DNA of 64,000 nucleotides. Source: Lysobacterales bacterium (GTDB lineage Bacteria; Pseudomonadota; Gammaproteobacteria; Xanthomonadales; Xanthomonadaceae). Shown one piece after another: positions 45,728 through 56,027 of this stretch. The stretch lies in NCBI GenBank assembly GCA_014946745.1, contig JADCRD010000001.1:186001-250000 (forward strand), written 5' to 3'. Numbering within the stretch: position 1 is the first letter of the stretch; the number at the start of each line of letters is the position of its first letter. The notes beneath the pieces are model-generated. The model saw only the letters and a program-made list of their open reading frames with translations, did not search any database and was not told where the DNA came from. A program made the position numbers and the translations under genes.

Positions 45728-48327
45728 ACCCGGCCAGCGGCGGCCAGGGCGGCATGGACGCTGAGCGCTGGGCGGCGCTGTCCGAGCGGCTTGACGCGTT
45801 GCTCGATCTTCCGGTCGACGCCCGCGAGTCGCTGCTGGTCGATCTCGCCACCGACGAGGCCGAGGCACTGCGCGGCTGGCTGCGCGCGATTGAGCAGTCG
45901 GCGGGCCTGCTGGAGCGCGAGCCCGAAGCCGTCGCACCGGATCGCATCGGCCCGTGGCGCCTGATCGCCGTGGTCGGGCGCGGCGGCATGGGCGAGGTCT
46001 GGCGCGGCGAGCGCGCCGATGGTGCGTTCGAGCGCGCGGTCGCGATCAAATTCCTGCGTCTGGATCGTCCGCAGGCGGCGCGCAGCATCGCGCGCGAGCG
46101 CGCCCTGCTGGCGCGCCTGCGGCATCCCGGCATCGCCCAGCTGCTGGACGGCGGCGTCAGCGCCGACGGTCGGCCCTGGCTGGTTACCGAATGGGTCGAG
46201 GGCCGCGGCTTCGACGCCTGGCTGCGCGAGGCAATCCCGAGCCTGCGCGAGCGCGTGGCGCTGGTGCTGGCGCTGGCGCGGGCGGTGGCCTACGCGCACG
46301 GCCAGCGCGTGCTGCATCGGGATCTGAAGCCCGCCAACGTGCGCGTCGAGCCCGACGGCAGCCCGCGCCTGCTCGACTTCGGCATCGGCGAGCTGCTCGA
46401 AGCCGAGCCCGGCATCACCCGCGAGGCCGCGCTGACGCCTGAGTTCGCCGCGCCGGAGCAGCTGCGCGGCGAGCCCGCGGACGTGCGCAGCGATGTGCAT
46501 GCGCTGGGCGCGCTGCTGTGGTTCGCGCTGTGCGAGCGGCCGCCGCACGGCAGCGATGCACGCGCCTTGGCCGAGCTGGTCGAGCGTGTCTGCCAGCGCG
46601 ATGCGGAGCCGCCGAGCCGGCACGCCCGCGTCGATGGCGTCGATGCCGATCTCGATGCGATCACGCTGAAAGCGCTGGCCCGCGCGCCGCAGCAGCGCTA
46701 CGCCAGCGCCGATGCGCTGGCGCTGGATATCGAGCGCTGGCTGGCCGGCGACAGCGTCGCCGCGCGCCTGCCCGGCCGCGCCGAGCGCCTGTATCGGGCC
46801 CTGCGGCGACATCCGCTGGAATCCGCTCTGGGCCTGGCCCTGCTGCTGGCTCTGGCGGGCGGCGTTCTGGTCGCACGCCAGGAAACGCGCCGTGCCGATG
46901 CCGCGCGCCTGCAGGCCGAGCAGGCGCGCGACGCCGCGCTGGCCGAAGCCGACCGCGGCGAGCGCCTGGTCGACACCTTTGCCGGCCTGTTCGCCCAGGC
47001 CGGCGCCGAGCAGGCGCTGACCGCCAACGCCTGGCTGGACCGCGCTCGCGATGCCGCGCTGCGGCTGGTCGAGAGCGATGCCGCTGCGGGCCAGGCGCTG
47101 CTCGTGCGCCTCGCTGCCGTCGAGCAGGACCGCGGCGAGCATGCGCGCGCGCTGGCCCTGCTGGAGCGGGTTGCCGGTCAGTCCGAGGATCTCGACCCCG
47201 AACTGCGCACGCGCGCCGCCTGTCGCCGCGGCAGCGCGCTGGCCATGCTGGGCCGCGAGGCCGAGGCCATCGCGGTCTACGCCGCCGCGATCGTCGACGC
47301 CGATGCCCTGCAGGGCAGCGCGCGGCTGGCGCGCATCGACTGCCTGCAGGGGCGCGCCAACCTCGCCCTGTACCGCGGCGAGGCGCAGGTGGACGAGCTG
47401 GACTTGGCCGCGCAGGCGCTCGCCGAACTCGATGCCTTGAGCGCCAGCGGCGATCTGCGCTGGCGCCGCGCCAGCCTGCTGTACACGCTGGCGGCCCTGC
47501 TGGATCTGTCGGGCCGCGACGCCGAGGCCGCGCAGCGTTACGGCGAAGTCATGACGCTCGACGAAGCGCTGGGCACTACCGACAGCACCGACCACGCCAC
47601 CCTGATCGCCTCGCGCGCCGGCGCCCTGCAGCGTGCCGGCGACTGGGCCGCGGCCGACGCCGACTACACCCGCGCCGTCGCCCTGCACGCGCGATTGGCG
47701 CCCGAGCACCCCAACCTCGGCTCGCACCGCGCCAACCTCGCCGGGCTCAAGGCGCTGCGTGGCGACGCCGAAGGCGCGGTCGCGCAGGCCGAAGCGGCCC
47801 TGGCGATGCCGAACCTGCACGCGGTGGCGCGCGCCAATGCGCTGTACGCGCTGGGTCAGGCGCAGGCGACCCTGGGTGAGCACGCCCAGGCCCTCGCAAG
47901 CCTGGACGCCGCTGCTCAGGCCTACATCGAGTCGGGCCAGCCGGCGCGGGCGCTGCGTCCACGCATCAAGCAGGTCCACGTGCATGTGCTGGCAAAGCAG
48001 TGGGACGCCGCGCAGGCGCTGTACGCCACCCTGGACGCCGAAGCGCACAACGCCCAGCCCGCCCAGCGCGCCGAGCTGCTGCGCGAGGGCGTCGCGCTGC
48101 AGCATGCGCGCGGCGATCTCGACGCCGCCCGCGCGCTGGCCGAGGTCCTGAACGTTCTCGCGCTGAGCACGCCGGCCGAGCACCCGCTGCGCCAGCTCGT
48201 CGCACTGGAGCAGCTGCAGCTGCGCGCCGACGCCGGCGAGCCGGTGGCGGCGGAGATCGAACGCCTGCAGGCCGCGCTGGCGAAGCAGCTCGCGTCGACG
48301 CATCCGGCGCTGAAGCCTCGGCGCTGA
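45724..48327 (+). CDS. Ser/Thr protein kinase with TPR C-terminus
   Basis: An 867-residue kinase. The Hanks domain has GRGGMGEVW (85-93), Lys109, HRDLKPAN at 198-205 and DFG at 218-220. It is followed by the usual TPEFAAPEQL segment at about 239. A membrane helix lies at about 366-385. About 470 residues of TPR-like repeats follow (YAAAIVDADALQGSARLARID, GDWAAADADYTRAVALHARLA). Its GTG start overlaps the stop of the ECF sigma gene, an arrangement in which the kinase phosphorylates the sigma factor in studied cases. The minus strand over this gene has a 1013-codon open frame that is only a high-GC shadow. Confidence 0.9.
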   Translation: MNPASGGQGGMDAERWAALSERLDALLDLPVDARESLLVDLATDEAEALRGWLRAIEQSAGLLEREPEAVAPDRIGPWRLIAVVGRGGMGEVWRGERADGAFERAVAIKFLRLDRPQAARSIARERALLARLRHPGIAQLLDGGVSADGRPWLVTEWVEGRGFDAWLREAIPSLRERVALVLALARAVAYAHGQRVLHRDLKPANVRVEPDGSPRLLDFGIGELLEAEPGITREAALTPEFAAPEQLRGEPADVRSDVHALGALLWFALCERPPHGSDARALAELVERVCQRDAEPPSRHARVDGVDADLDAITLKALARAPQQRYASADALALDIERWLAGDSVAARLPGRAERLYRALRRHPLESALGLALLLALAGGVLVARQETRRADAARLQAEQARDAALAEADRGERLVDTFAGLFAQAGAEQALTANAWLDRARDAALRLVESDAAAGQALLVRLAAVEQDRGEHARALALLERVAGQSEDLDPELRTRAACRRGSALAMLGREAEAIAVYAAAIVDADALQGSARLARIDCLQGRANLALYRGEAQVDELDLAAQALAELDALSASGDLRWRRASLLYTLAALLDLSGRDAEAAQRYGEVMTLDEALGTTDSTDHATLIASRAGALQRAGDWAAADADYTRAVALHARLAPEHPNLGSHRANLAGLKALRGDAEGAVAQAEAALAMPNLHAVARANALYALGQAQATLGEHAQALASLDAAAQAYIESGQPARALRPRIKQVHVHVLAKQWDAAQALYATLDAEAHNAQPAQRAELLREGVALQHARGDLDAARALAEVLNVLALSTPAEHPLRQLVALEQLQLRADAGEPVAAEIERLQAALAKQLASTHPALKPRR

Positions 48328-48640
48328 TCCGCGGCCTGGTTTTCCGATGGCGGCGTCGGCGAAAGCACTGCGCCCGCCGGCTATGCACTGTCGCTGAGCG
48401 TGGCCGATGCCGGGGCGGTGGATTACGCCATCGCCGCGCGCGCCGGGAGCCGCGAGGTCGTCCAGCCTGCCGCCGCGACTTTGCGGGTCGTCGCGTTTCG
48501 GCACGCTGCGCGAGCGCTTGGGCGTCCCGTGGAGGGTTGGCGTCGACGGCTGGGCAACCGCGCCCGCGGCGGCCCGCGTCGCCCGCGCGCGGCGACGCTG
48601 TGTATCGTAGCCAGACCCTCGACTTGGCCATGGCGAGACC
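48328..48640. other. Intergenic gap without a recognised gene
   Basis: These 313 bases separate the kinase from the sulfotransferase. No supported gene, terminator or strong repeat is visible. Confidence 0.55.
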
Positions 48641-50224
48641 ATGCACCCACGCGCCGACCGCCTGCAGCGCAGAGCGCGAAGCTATCTCGCCAACGGCCAG
48701 TGGGCGGCCGCGCGTGAGAGTCTCAGCGCAGCGCTGGAAATCGCGCCGGATGACGACGAGTGTCGGCTGGAGCTGGCGCTCGTGGAGTCCCGTCTCGGTC
48801 ACTACGCCTCGGCGCGCGCCCACACGTTCGCCGCCTGCGCTTCGACGCCTGCTTCTGCCGCGCTCGCGCTGCCGCGACTGCAGGCGCTGCGCGCCTTCCA
48901 CGCGCACGGTGAGATGCGGCGGCTGGCGATGTCCATCGACCTCCGCACGGTCGAATCCGCGCAGCAGTCCGCGGACATCGCCCTGTGCCTGCAGTCTGCG
49001 GGACACGTTCTGCTGGCTCAGCAGTTCATGCGCCGCGCGCTCAATGCGGCACCCGCCGGCCCGGTCCTGCAGACCCAGGCGGCCTTGATCGATCTCGCAG
49101 CGGGTGATGTCGCCGCCGCGCACCACGCCGCAGCCGCCGTGTGTGCGGGGGATACCGTGGTGCCGATGGCGCACTGGCTGCTGGCGCGCCTGCATGCGGA
49201 TGACGCGGATCGCCGCGCGCATGCGCGGCAGCTGGATCGCCTGCTCAAGCGCTGCGGCCAGGATGCGGAGGCCGAAGCCTTCCTCGCTTACGCCCTGCAC
49301 AACCTGCTGGATCGGCTGGGCGATGTGGAGCCGGCCTGGACCGCACTGGAGCGTGGCTGTGTCGCCAAGCGCAGCCTTCTCCACTACGACGAGGCCGCCG
49401 AAATCGCGCTGAACCAGGCGCTGATGTCCGAGCCGCATTCGGTCTCGGCAAGCATCGATGGCACCGCAGAAGCGCCGACGCCGATCTTCATCGTCGGCAT
49501 GCATCGTTCCGGAACCTCACTTCTCGAACGCGTGCTGGAGGGCCATCCATCGGTCGCGGCTGGCGGCGAGTCCTACCGCTTGAGTGCCGCGCTGTTCGCC
49601 GCCACCGATCACGCCTGCCGCGGCGTGGCGGATCTCGAACTGCTGCGGCGCGCCCGGACGATCGATGCGGAGAGGGTCGGCCGCGCCTATCTCGACGCGC
49701 ATGCCTGGCTGCTCGACGGGCGCAGCCACTTCACCGAAAAGCTGCCCGGCAACTACCGACTGGTCGGACTGATCCGCCGGCTGCTGCCGCAGGCGCGTGT
49801 GCTGCATCTGGTCCGCGACCCCCTCGACACCTGCTGGTCCAACCTGCGCGAGCTGTTCGCTCTCGACAATGCGGCCTACAGCTATCGCCAGGATGAGCTC
49901 GGTCGCGCCTACCGTCGCTGCCAGCAGCTGATGTCGCATTGGCAGGCGCAAGCGCCCGAGCGGCTGCTGGAGGTCCACTATGCCGATCTGGTCCAGCGCG
50001 CCGAAGCGACGGCGCGCATGGTGCTGGATTTCTGCGGGCTCAGCTGGCATGCGGAGTGCATGCGGGTGGAGTCGCGCGAGGAACCGGTGCGCAGTGCCAG
50101 TGCGCTGCAGGTACGCGAGCCGATCCATGCGCGCAGCCTCGGTCGGGCTGCGCCCTACAGGCACCGTCTCGGGGGCTTGCGCGCGGCGCTGGCGGGCGAT
50201 CCGTCCCTGCTCGCAGCGGATTGA
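48641..50224 (+). CDS. TPR-repeat sulfotransferase, second copy
   Basis: A 527-residue protein with helical TPR-like repeats in the first 260 residues and a C-terminal sulfotransferase domain. The PAPS loop is IFIVGMHRSGTSLLERVLEG, with HRSGTS at 288-293. The second signature is HLVRDPLDTCWSNLRELF. No export signal is present. It resembles the gene at 29601 in plan but differs in the repeat part, so it is a diverged paralogue. The acceptor is unknown. Confidence 0.86.
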   Translation: MHPRADRLQRRARSYLANGQWAAARESLSAALEIAPDDDECRLELALVESRLGHYASARAHTFAACASTPASAALALPRLQALRAFHAHGEMRRLAMSIDLRTVESAQQSADIALCLQSAGHVLLAQQFMRRALNAAPAGPVLQTQAALIDLAAGDVAAAHHAAAAVCAGDTVVPMAHWLLARLHADDADRRAHARQLDRLLKRCGQDAEAEAFLAYALHNLLDRLGDVEPAWTALERGCVAKRSLLHYDEAAEIALNQALMSEPHSVSASIDGTAEAPTPIFIVGMHRSGTSLLERVLEGHPSVAAGGESYRLSAALFAATDHACRGVADLELLRRARTIDAERVGRAYLDAHAWLLDGRSHFTEKLPGNYRLVGLIRRLLPQARVLHLVRDPLDTCWSNLRELFALDNAAYSYRQDELGRAYRRCQQLMSHWQAQAPERLLEVHYADLVQRAEATARMVLDFCGLSWHAECMRVESREEPVRSASALQVREPIHARSLGRAAPYRHRLGGLRAALAGDPSLLAAD

Positions 50225-50353
50225 TCTCGTTCGCCTTGGCAGGCGCGCGTTCCCTCGCGCCGCCCTGGCGGAACCGGCAGCTCGCGGCCACTTCGGACGG
50301 GTTTTTCAACGCTGCGCTACATCAATCACGATGCCGCACCCAGGGGAGCGAAC

Positions 50354-52063
50354 ATGCAAGTCAAGATCGAACAGGTGATGTTGTCGGGCGCTTTGCTCGG
50401 TCTGTTCTGCCCGCAGCTGGCGAACGCGCAGGTGCTGTTCCGCGAGAACTTCAACGTTCTCGCCGATGGCACCACGATTCGCTGCGCAGGGCCGGGCGGC
50501 GCAGGCACCTACGCCTTTCCGGCGAATTTCCTGCTGCGCAACGTCGACAACGGCACCCCGGCAACCAACGTGTCCTACGTCAACGATGCATGGGAGGTGC
50601 GCGAGGACTTCAGACTCAGCGCCGGTAACCCGGGCGCCTGTGCGGCCTTCAGCACCTCCTGGTACCAGCCGGCGGGTGTGGCGAACGACTGGATGTGGAC
50701 GCCACCGGTGGCGCTGCCAGCCGGCGGCAGCGCCTCGCTGCGCTGGCGCGCCGTGGCCTATGACCCCGCCTACCCCGACGGCTACGAGGTGCGGGTCATG
50801 GCCGCCCCGACCGAGCCCACCGGCGGAGCAGGAGACATCGGCAACCAGATCACCAACAGCAGCACCGTGTTCGCGATTGCCGCGGAGAACACCGCCTGGA
50901 TTGCCCGCAGCGCGTCCTTGTCCGCCTTTGCGGGTCAGACGGTGCGCGTGGGCTTTCGCAACAACTCGAACAACAAGTTCCTGCTGCTGATCGATGACAT
51001 CGAGGTGATCAACCGCGTCACCGATCTGGAGGCCGTCGCGGTCAACCGCTTCGCCTCGCCGTACAGCCTGACGCCGTCGGGCCTGGTCTATCCGGCCCTG
51101 CTTGGGGTGACTGCGAACAACCCAGGTACAGAGGTGCTTACCCAGGTCTCGGCCAGCGCGCAGCTGCTGGTGGGCGCGACTCCCGCGGGTGCCCCGCTTG
51201 TCTCCAACACGCTCGCGAGCCTGGCGCCGATCGCCAGCGTGCCGTTGCAGTTCCCCGGCAGTGCGGTCTACGAGGGCCTTGGCGCCTGGAGCATCGAGTA
51301 CCGGTTGAGCGCTGCTGAAGCGGCGAACGAACTGAACACCCAGAACAACATCGTGCGTGCCATTGGCCCGGTGACCGGCGGCTTGGAGCTGGCGCGCTAC
51401 GAGGCCGAAAGCGCATTGACGAGTCTCGGGATTGGCGCCGGCAACGGCGGCGAGCTTGGCGTCCGCATCGATCTGCCTCAGGCCTACACCTTCAGGGCGC
51501 TGCGCTTTCTGATGAGCCCTCCTCCCGCCGGGAGCAACTGGCTGCAGCTCACTCTGACGGCCCATCTGCGCAGCTTCGACACCGCCACCGGCAGGCCCGG
51601 CGCGATCATCGCGAGTGCGACGCAGATTCCGACGCCGGCTGCGCCGAGCGTCATCGACGCCGCCTTCGACCAAGGTCAGGTTGCTCTGCCCGCGGGCAGC
51701 TATTTCATCAGCGTGACGGAGCCGGCCGGGCTGGTTGCCGACGACGGAATGGGTTCGGCGATGCAGCTCGGCATGCGCGTCGACCGTTTCCAGAGCAGCA
51801 ATGTCTTCGTCAACTGGCCGACCAGTCCGACTGGAGACTGGGCGCCCGTCGAAACCTTCGGCGGAAGCTTCACACGGATGCCGCAGATCGGCCTGCTCAG
51901 CGCAGTGGGCTTGTTCGCCCATGGCTTCGAGGGGGCCGCGGCTGCGCCGACGGGCCGGCACGTGCTGCGTCCGTATGCATCGGGCGGCCAGGCAACACAG
52001 GCGGGCGTACTGAGCGCGATCTCCGAGCTGGAGCGCCCGGCCGCACGTCGACGCGGAGATTGA
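50354..52063 (+). CDS. Secreted choice-of-anchor J-type protein
   Basis: A 569-residue exported protein. The signal peptide covers residues 1-25. Residues 26-220 match the cleaved-adhesin or choice-of-anchor J beta sandwich (LFRENFNVLADGT, NDWMWTPPVALPAGGSASLRWRA, LLLIDDIEVIN). A central region and a second beta domain follow. LFAHGFEG is found near residue 525, but unlike related proteins the frame runs on for about 42 residues with an arginine-rich end (RPAARRRGD). The tail may be recent read-through past a lost stop. The function is unknown. Confidence 0.78.
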   Translation: MQVKIEQVMLSGALLGLFCPQLANAQVLFRENFNVLADGTTIRCAGPGGAGTYAFPANFLLRNVDNGTPATNVSYVNDAWEVREDFRLSAGNPGACAAFSTSWYQPAGVANDWMWTPPVALPAGGSASLRWRAVAYDPAYPDGYEVRVMAAPTEPTGGAGDIGNQITNSSTVFAIAAENTAWIARSASLSAFAGQTVRVGFRNNSNNKFLLLIDDIEVINRVTDLEAVAVNRFASPYSLTPSGLVYPALLGVTANNPGTEVLTQVSASAQLLVGATPAGAPLVSNTLASLAPIASVPLQFPGSAVYEGLGAWSIEYRLSAAEAANELNTQNNIVRAIGPVTGGLELARYEAESALTSLGIGAGNGGELGVRIDLPQAYTFRALRFLMSPPPAGSNWLQLTLTAHLRSFDTATGRPGAIIASATQIPTPAAPSVIDAAFDQGQVALPAGSYFISVTEPAGLVADDGMGSAMQLGMRVDRFQSSNVFVNWPTSPTGDWAPVETFGGSFTRMPQIGLLSAVGLFAHGFEGAAAAPTGRHVLRPYASGGQATQAGVLSAISELERPAARRRGD

Positions 52064-52432
52064 AGCCAGGCGCTCAAGCTTCAAGCCGCGCGTTGAAAAA
52101 CTGCCATCCCGGGAGTTGTTCGAGTGGGCGGTACGGCGCAGGTCCGTACCGCCTGCCGACGAAGCAATCGCCTACGCGCTGACGGTTTCGGCAGAAAAGT
52201 TCGTCGCCCTACACACAAGGAAGGTCAGGAACACGACATTTCAGGAGCCAGGACAACGCGGAAGCCTTCGGCGTTTCCGCGCGCCATGGGCGGCTTTCAC
52301 GGATCGATAACCTAGGCGCTTGATCCTGCGCACGCCCCAGCCGTGTGGGGACTCCGATGCCAGCCCGTCAATGCAAGACCCGGCGCGGCCCAGGTCTTGC
52401 AGCCTCGCGCGGGATTGCAGAGGAGGCGTGTC
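52064..52432. other. Gap with one perfect stem-loop upstream of the chemoreceptor
   Basis: No gene is seen in these 369 bases. GGCGGTACGG at 52127-52136 pairs perfectly with CCGTACCGCC at 52144-52153 across a 7-base loop. There is no T-tract, so it is a hairpin of unknown role rather than a clear terminator. Confidence 0.6.
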
Positions 52433-55093
52433 TTGGCTCGATTCAAACTCAATACCGTTCCGACGATCCGCTTGATCCTGGTCGGATTTTTCCTTGCCCT
52501 CAGCGGGTTCGCGCTGCTGGAGCTGCTCGATAACTACCGCGCGATGAAGAGCGCAGAGCGTCTGGGTACCGTCGGCCGCGTGCTCGTCGCCTTGGACAAG
52601 GGCACCATCGAAATGTCCTTCGAGCGCAGCCTGACCCAGGTCGGGTTGAGCCTGCCCGACCCGTTCGGCCCGCCGTTCTCGGACCTGCTGCTGCAGCAGC
52701 GGCAACGCTCGGACGCTCAGCTCGATGGCATTGCGCCCCTGTTGGCCACCCTGCCGCCCGCGAAGGTCGCGGCCGCGCAGACGGCGCTGGTCGCCCACCG
52801 CACCAAGATCGCCGACTTGCGCCGCGCTGCCGATGCCGCGCTGGCCCTGCCGGTCGACCAGCGCGTGCCGAACGTCGCCAGCACGGTGCCCGAGGGGCTG
52901 AAAGCCGAGATCCTGCTGCTGCGCGAAGTAGGGCAGAAGCTCGCCTCCCCGGATGGCTCGATGCCAGTCATGGCCCTGTCGCTCGCGTCGATCGCCGACG
53001 CGGGCTGGCGGATCCGCGAATTCGGCGGGCGCGAGCGCACCTATCTCGCCATCGCGGCCTTGACCGGCGCGCCGATCCCCGCGGCCTCCTTGATCGAGGC
53101 GCGGCGTGACGACGCCCAAGCCGAGCAGGCCCGGCGGCAGCTTGAACGCGTTCTCGACATCGACGGCAAAGCCTTGCCCGAGGGGGTGCGCGAGGCGGCC
53201 GACACCATGATCGCCACGTATTTCGGTTCCTACGCCGCGCTCAAGGCTGCCTTTCTGGGCCAAGCCGAGCAGCCCACCCCAGCCTACCCCTTGGGCTTCG
53301 AGGACTACTTCGCGCAGAGCAGCGCTGCCCTGGATACGGCCGTGAGCCTCACCTACGCGGCTGGCGATGCGTCCAGCGCGTTCTGGGACGCCGAGCAGCG
53401 CTCGGCCCGCTTTGGCTTCGGGGCCAGTATCGGCGGCATCGTGCTGCTGTTCGCGGTGGTGGGGTTCGCCTGGCGGCTCGTCGAGCGCCGTCTGGTGAAG
53501 CCTGTCATCCACGCGCAGCATTCGGCCGAGCGGATCGCACAGCTGGATCTCGACTCGCCCATCCAAGCGAGCGGCACCGACGAACTGGGGCGCCTGTTGG
53601 CCTCTCTCGACAAGATGCGTCGCGAGCTCAAGTCCCGGATCGAGCGCGAGCGTGAGGTCGCCACCGAGAACGCCCGCGTGCGCAACGCGCTCGATGCAGC
53701 GGCGTCCGGCATGCTGATCGCCGACGCCGATCGCCGCGTGGTGTACATGAACCCGGCCGTGGAGCGCATGCTGCGCGGAGCGGAGTCCGAGCTTCGCGCC
53801 AAGCTGCCGGGTTTCGACGTGGCGCGAGTGTTGGGCGGCAGCATCGATCTGTTCGGGCATGTGCAGTCCGCCGGCACTTCGAGCGCGGCAGCGCAAGGCC
53901 CTGTTCCAAGCCGTCTGCGTGTGGGTGACTTCGACTTCGAGCTAATCGAAAGCCCCATCATCGAGGACGGACGGCGCGTGGGCGTGGCGCTCGAATGGCT
54001 TGACCGCAGCTCCGAGACCAACTTCCGGCATGGGTTGCGCAATGTCGCCCAAAAGGCGGCCGCTGGAATCCTGACCGCACGCATGAGCGTCGAAAGCAGG
54101 AACGAGCGCTTCGTCGAAACCGCTCAGATCTTCAATTCCCTCATGGAGATCACCACCCAGGCCATCGATGAGGTGCGGCGCACCCTGAGCGCCCTGGCCG
54201 AACGCGATCTGACGGTGCGTTCGCAAGCCCGCATGATGGGCAGCTTCGGAGAGTTGAATGCCAACGCCAACGCCGCGGCCGACGCCTTGGCGCTGGCCCT
54301 GGGCGAGGTGCAGCAGGCCGTTGGCGCGATCCATGAGGCTGCCACCGAGATCGCCTCCGGCAACATCGACCTCTCGAAGCGCACCGAGCAGGCCGCGGCG
54401 AGTATCCAGCAGACCGCGGCAGCCATGGAGCAGATGACGAAGACGATGGCGCGCAGCGTTGAGCATGCGCAGCAGGCCAAGCAGATCGCCACCTACGCGG
54501 CGGGTGTGGCCAGCGAAGGCGGACAGACCGTCGATGCAGTCGTTCGCATGATGCGCGACATCGAGGAGCGCTCGCGCCGTATGGCCGACATCACCACGAC
54601 CATCGACGGCATCGCCTTCCAGACCAACATCCTCGCCTTGAATGCCGCGGTCGAGGCCGCGCGCGCGGGCGAGCAGGGTCGGGGCTTCGCGGTGGTGGCC
54701 GCCGAGGTTCGGGCGCTGGCCCAGCGCTCGGCGACCGCAGCGAAGGAGATCGCGCAGCTGATCGGCGAGTCGGTGACGAAGATCGCCGATGGGGCGTCGG
54801 TCGCCGAACGTGCGGGGCGGACGATGCAGGACATCCTGGGTTCGTCGCGTCGAGTCTCGGACATCATTGGCGAAATCTCGGCAGCCAGCGCCGAGCAGGC
54901 CAAGGGCATCGGCGAGGTCAACCAAGCGGTGACGCAGATGGACCAGTCGACGCAGGCGAACTCGGCCTTGGTCGAGCAGATGGCCGCTTCGGCGCAGTCG
55001 ATGAGTGACCAGGCCAGCCAGTTGGCGGAGATTGCGTCGCGCTTCGTACTTGTACCCAGTGAGCCCCTCGCACTCACGACGACCCGGACATGA
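52433..55093 (+). CDS. Methyl-accepting chemotaxis protein with HAMP and PAS-like domains
   Basis: An 886-residue receptor. TM1 spans about residues 11-28, a periplasmic helical sensor runs to about 325, and TM2 is at about 331-347. HAMP follows at about 353-400, then a PAS-like block ([30 protein letters not shown]). The methyl-accepting domain has the signalling tip [37 protein letters not shown] from residue 726. No ATG fits. The TTG at 52433 is 6 bases after a perfect AGGAGG site and begins just before TM1. The ligand is unknown. No CheA/CheW genes are close. Confidence 0.92.
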   Translation: MARFKLNTVPTIRLILVGFFLALSGFALLELLDNYRAMKSAERLGTVGRVLVALDKGTIEMSFERSLTQVGLSLPDPFGPPFSDLLLQQRQRSDAQLDGIAPLLATLPPAKVAAAQTALVAHRTKIADLRRAADAALALPVDQRVPNVASTVPEGLKAEILLLREVGQKLASPDGSMPVMALSLASIADAGWRIREFGGRERTYLAIAALTGAPIPAASLIEARRDDAQAEQARRQLERVLDIDGKALPEGVREAADTMIATYFGSYAALKAAFLGQAEQPTPAYPLGFEDYFAQSSAALDTAVSLTYAAGDASSAFWDAEQRSARFGFGASIGGIVLLFAVVGFAWRLVERRLVKPVIHAQHSAERIAQLDLDSPIQASGTDELGRLLASLDKMRRELKSRIEREREVATENARVRNALDAAASGMLIADADRRVVYMNPAVERMLRGAESELRAKLPGFDVARVLGGSIDLFGHVQSAGTSSAAAQGPVPSRLRVGDFDFELIESPIIEDGRRVGVALEWLDRSSETNFRHGLRNVAQKAAAGILTARMSVESRNERFVETAQIFNSLMEITTQAIDEVRRTLSALAERDLTVRSQARMMGSFGELNANANAAADALALALGEVQQAVGAIHEAATEIASGNIDLSKRTEQAAASIQQTAAAMEQMTKTMARSVEHAQQAKQIATYAAGVASEGGQTVDAVVRMMRDIEERSRRMADITTTIDGIAFQTNILALNAAVEAARAGEQGRGFAVVAAEVRALAQRSATAAKEIAQLIGESVTKIADGASVAERAGRTMQDILGSSRRVSDIIGEISAASAEQAKGIGEVNQAVTQMDQSTQANSALVEQMAASAQSMSDQASQLAEIASRFVLVPSEPLALTTTRT

Positions 55094-55406
55094 GCCCGAT
55101 CCCAGGGTTCGCGACGCTTCCGGCGCGCTGGCCGGTTCTGCGCGCGCGTGGGCTGGCGACGCTGCTTGCCTGAGCCCGCAGTGCGCGCGGACTCGCCGGC
55201 GCGGCCGGCTTTCCTGCCGATACCTGGACTGTAGAGCCCCTGCAGGCCGGCGCATCGTCGAGACCGCTCTTGCGCAGGCAGGCTTTCCCTCCGATGCCTT
55301 CTGTCGGGCAGGCTGTCGGCAGCGACTGCGTCAAAAACTCGCCACCCGGGCGAGAGAGCACGGAGCCTGCAGTTCCGAGGCGATCTGCGCGCGATCCCGG
55401 CCTTGA
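55094..55406. other. Intergenic gap without a recognised gene
   Basis: These 313 bases lie between the converging receptor and response-regulator genes. No supported gene or clear terminator is visible. Confidence 0.55.
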
Positions 55407-55799
55407 CTAGCGCGACAGGCTTGCCCAGGCCGCGCGCACCCGCTCGGCCAGGCTGATCGGATCGAAAGGCTTGGCGATGACATCGATCGCGCCGAGCGCG
55501 CGGAAGGCCGCAACTTGATGCGGCGAAGCGTGGCCGGTCACGAACACCACCGGCACATCGGCCAGCGCCGGGTCGGCTCGCAGGCGTGCGAGAGCGCCGG
55601 GCCCATCGACGCCGGCCATCGAGGCGTCGAGCAGGATCAGGTCGGGGCGATCGGCACGCGCCACGGCCAGGGCCTGTTCGCCGTCGGCGGCGAGGCTGAC
55701 CCGCCATCCGCCGATCGTTTCCAAGGCGACCCCAAGGATCATCCGCATGTCGGCGTCGTCGTCAGCGCAGAGAATGTGGGCGAGCGGCGGGCGGGTCAT
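55407..55799 (-). CDS. Single-domain response regulator
   Basis: A 130-residue receiver domain without output domain (CheY or PleD-like). The acidic pocket is CADDD (Asp13-Asp15), the phospho-acceptor Asp58 is in LILLDAS, Thr88 in FVTGHA, and Lys110 in IAKPFDP. All phospho-switch residues are present. ATG 55799 is preferred over a GTG at 55811. It converges with the chemoreceptor gene and may take part in the same signalling, but no kinase is nearby. Confidence 0.9.
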   Translation of the reverse strand: MTRPPLAHILCADDDADMRMILGVALETIGGWRVSLAADGEQALAVARADRPDLILLDASMAGVDGPGALARLRADPALADVPVVFVTGHASPHQVAAFRALGAIDVIAKPFDPISLAERVRAAWASLSR

Positions 55800-56011
55800 C
55801 GGCGATCCCACAGCTGCGGGGGTAGGGCTGGCCGCAGGTGCAGGCCCGCCCGCAGCGGCGTCGCGTGTGCGTTGCCGATGGGCGACACACGCGGCGGCGG
55901 CGCGGCGGCCAAAGCCGTCTCCAGCGTGATCGGGGTGGTTTCGCTTCGATGATCTTGGCTGAACACGTCGTCGCCCTCGTCCGCGCCGCTCGGGTTGGGG
56001 TGGCTTCTCAC
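55796..56011 (-). CDS. Hypothetical 71-residue protein
   Basis: A short frame from GTG 56011 whose stop overlaps the response-regulator ATG by four bases. The product is rich in proline and alanine with no domain, helix or signal peptide that I recognise. The overlap and a GAGATGAG stretch before the start are the only support. It may be non-coding. Confidence 0.3.
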   Translation of the reverse strand: MRSHPNPSGADEGDDVFSQDHRSETTPITLETALAAAPPPRVSPIGNAHATPLRAGLHLRPALPPQLWDRR

Positions 56012-56027
56012 CTCATCTCACCGCCGT

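Noticed and set aside
45601-48642. 1013-codon open frame on the minus strand
   Set aside because: It lies opposite the kinase gene, whose motifs are complete. The product is Gln/Arg/Ala-rich low complexity, typical of high-GC shadow frames.
52127-52153. Riboswitch upstream of the chemoreceptor
   Set aside because: There is one clean hairpin, but no cyclic di-GMP or other riboswitch consensus was found around it.
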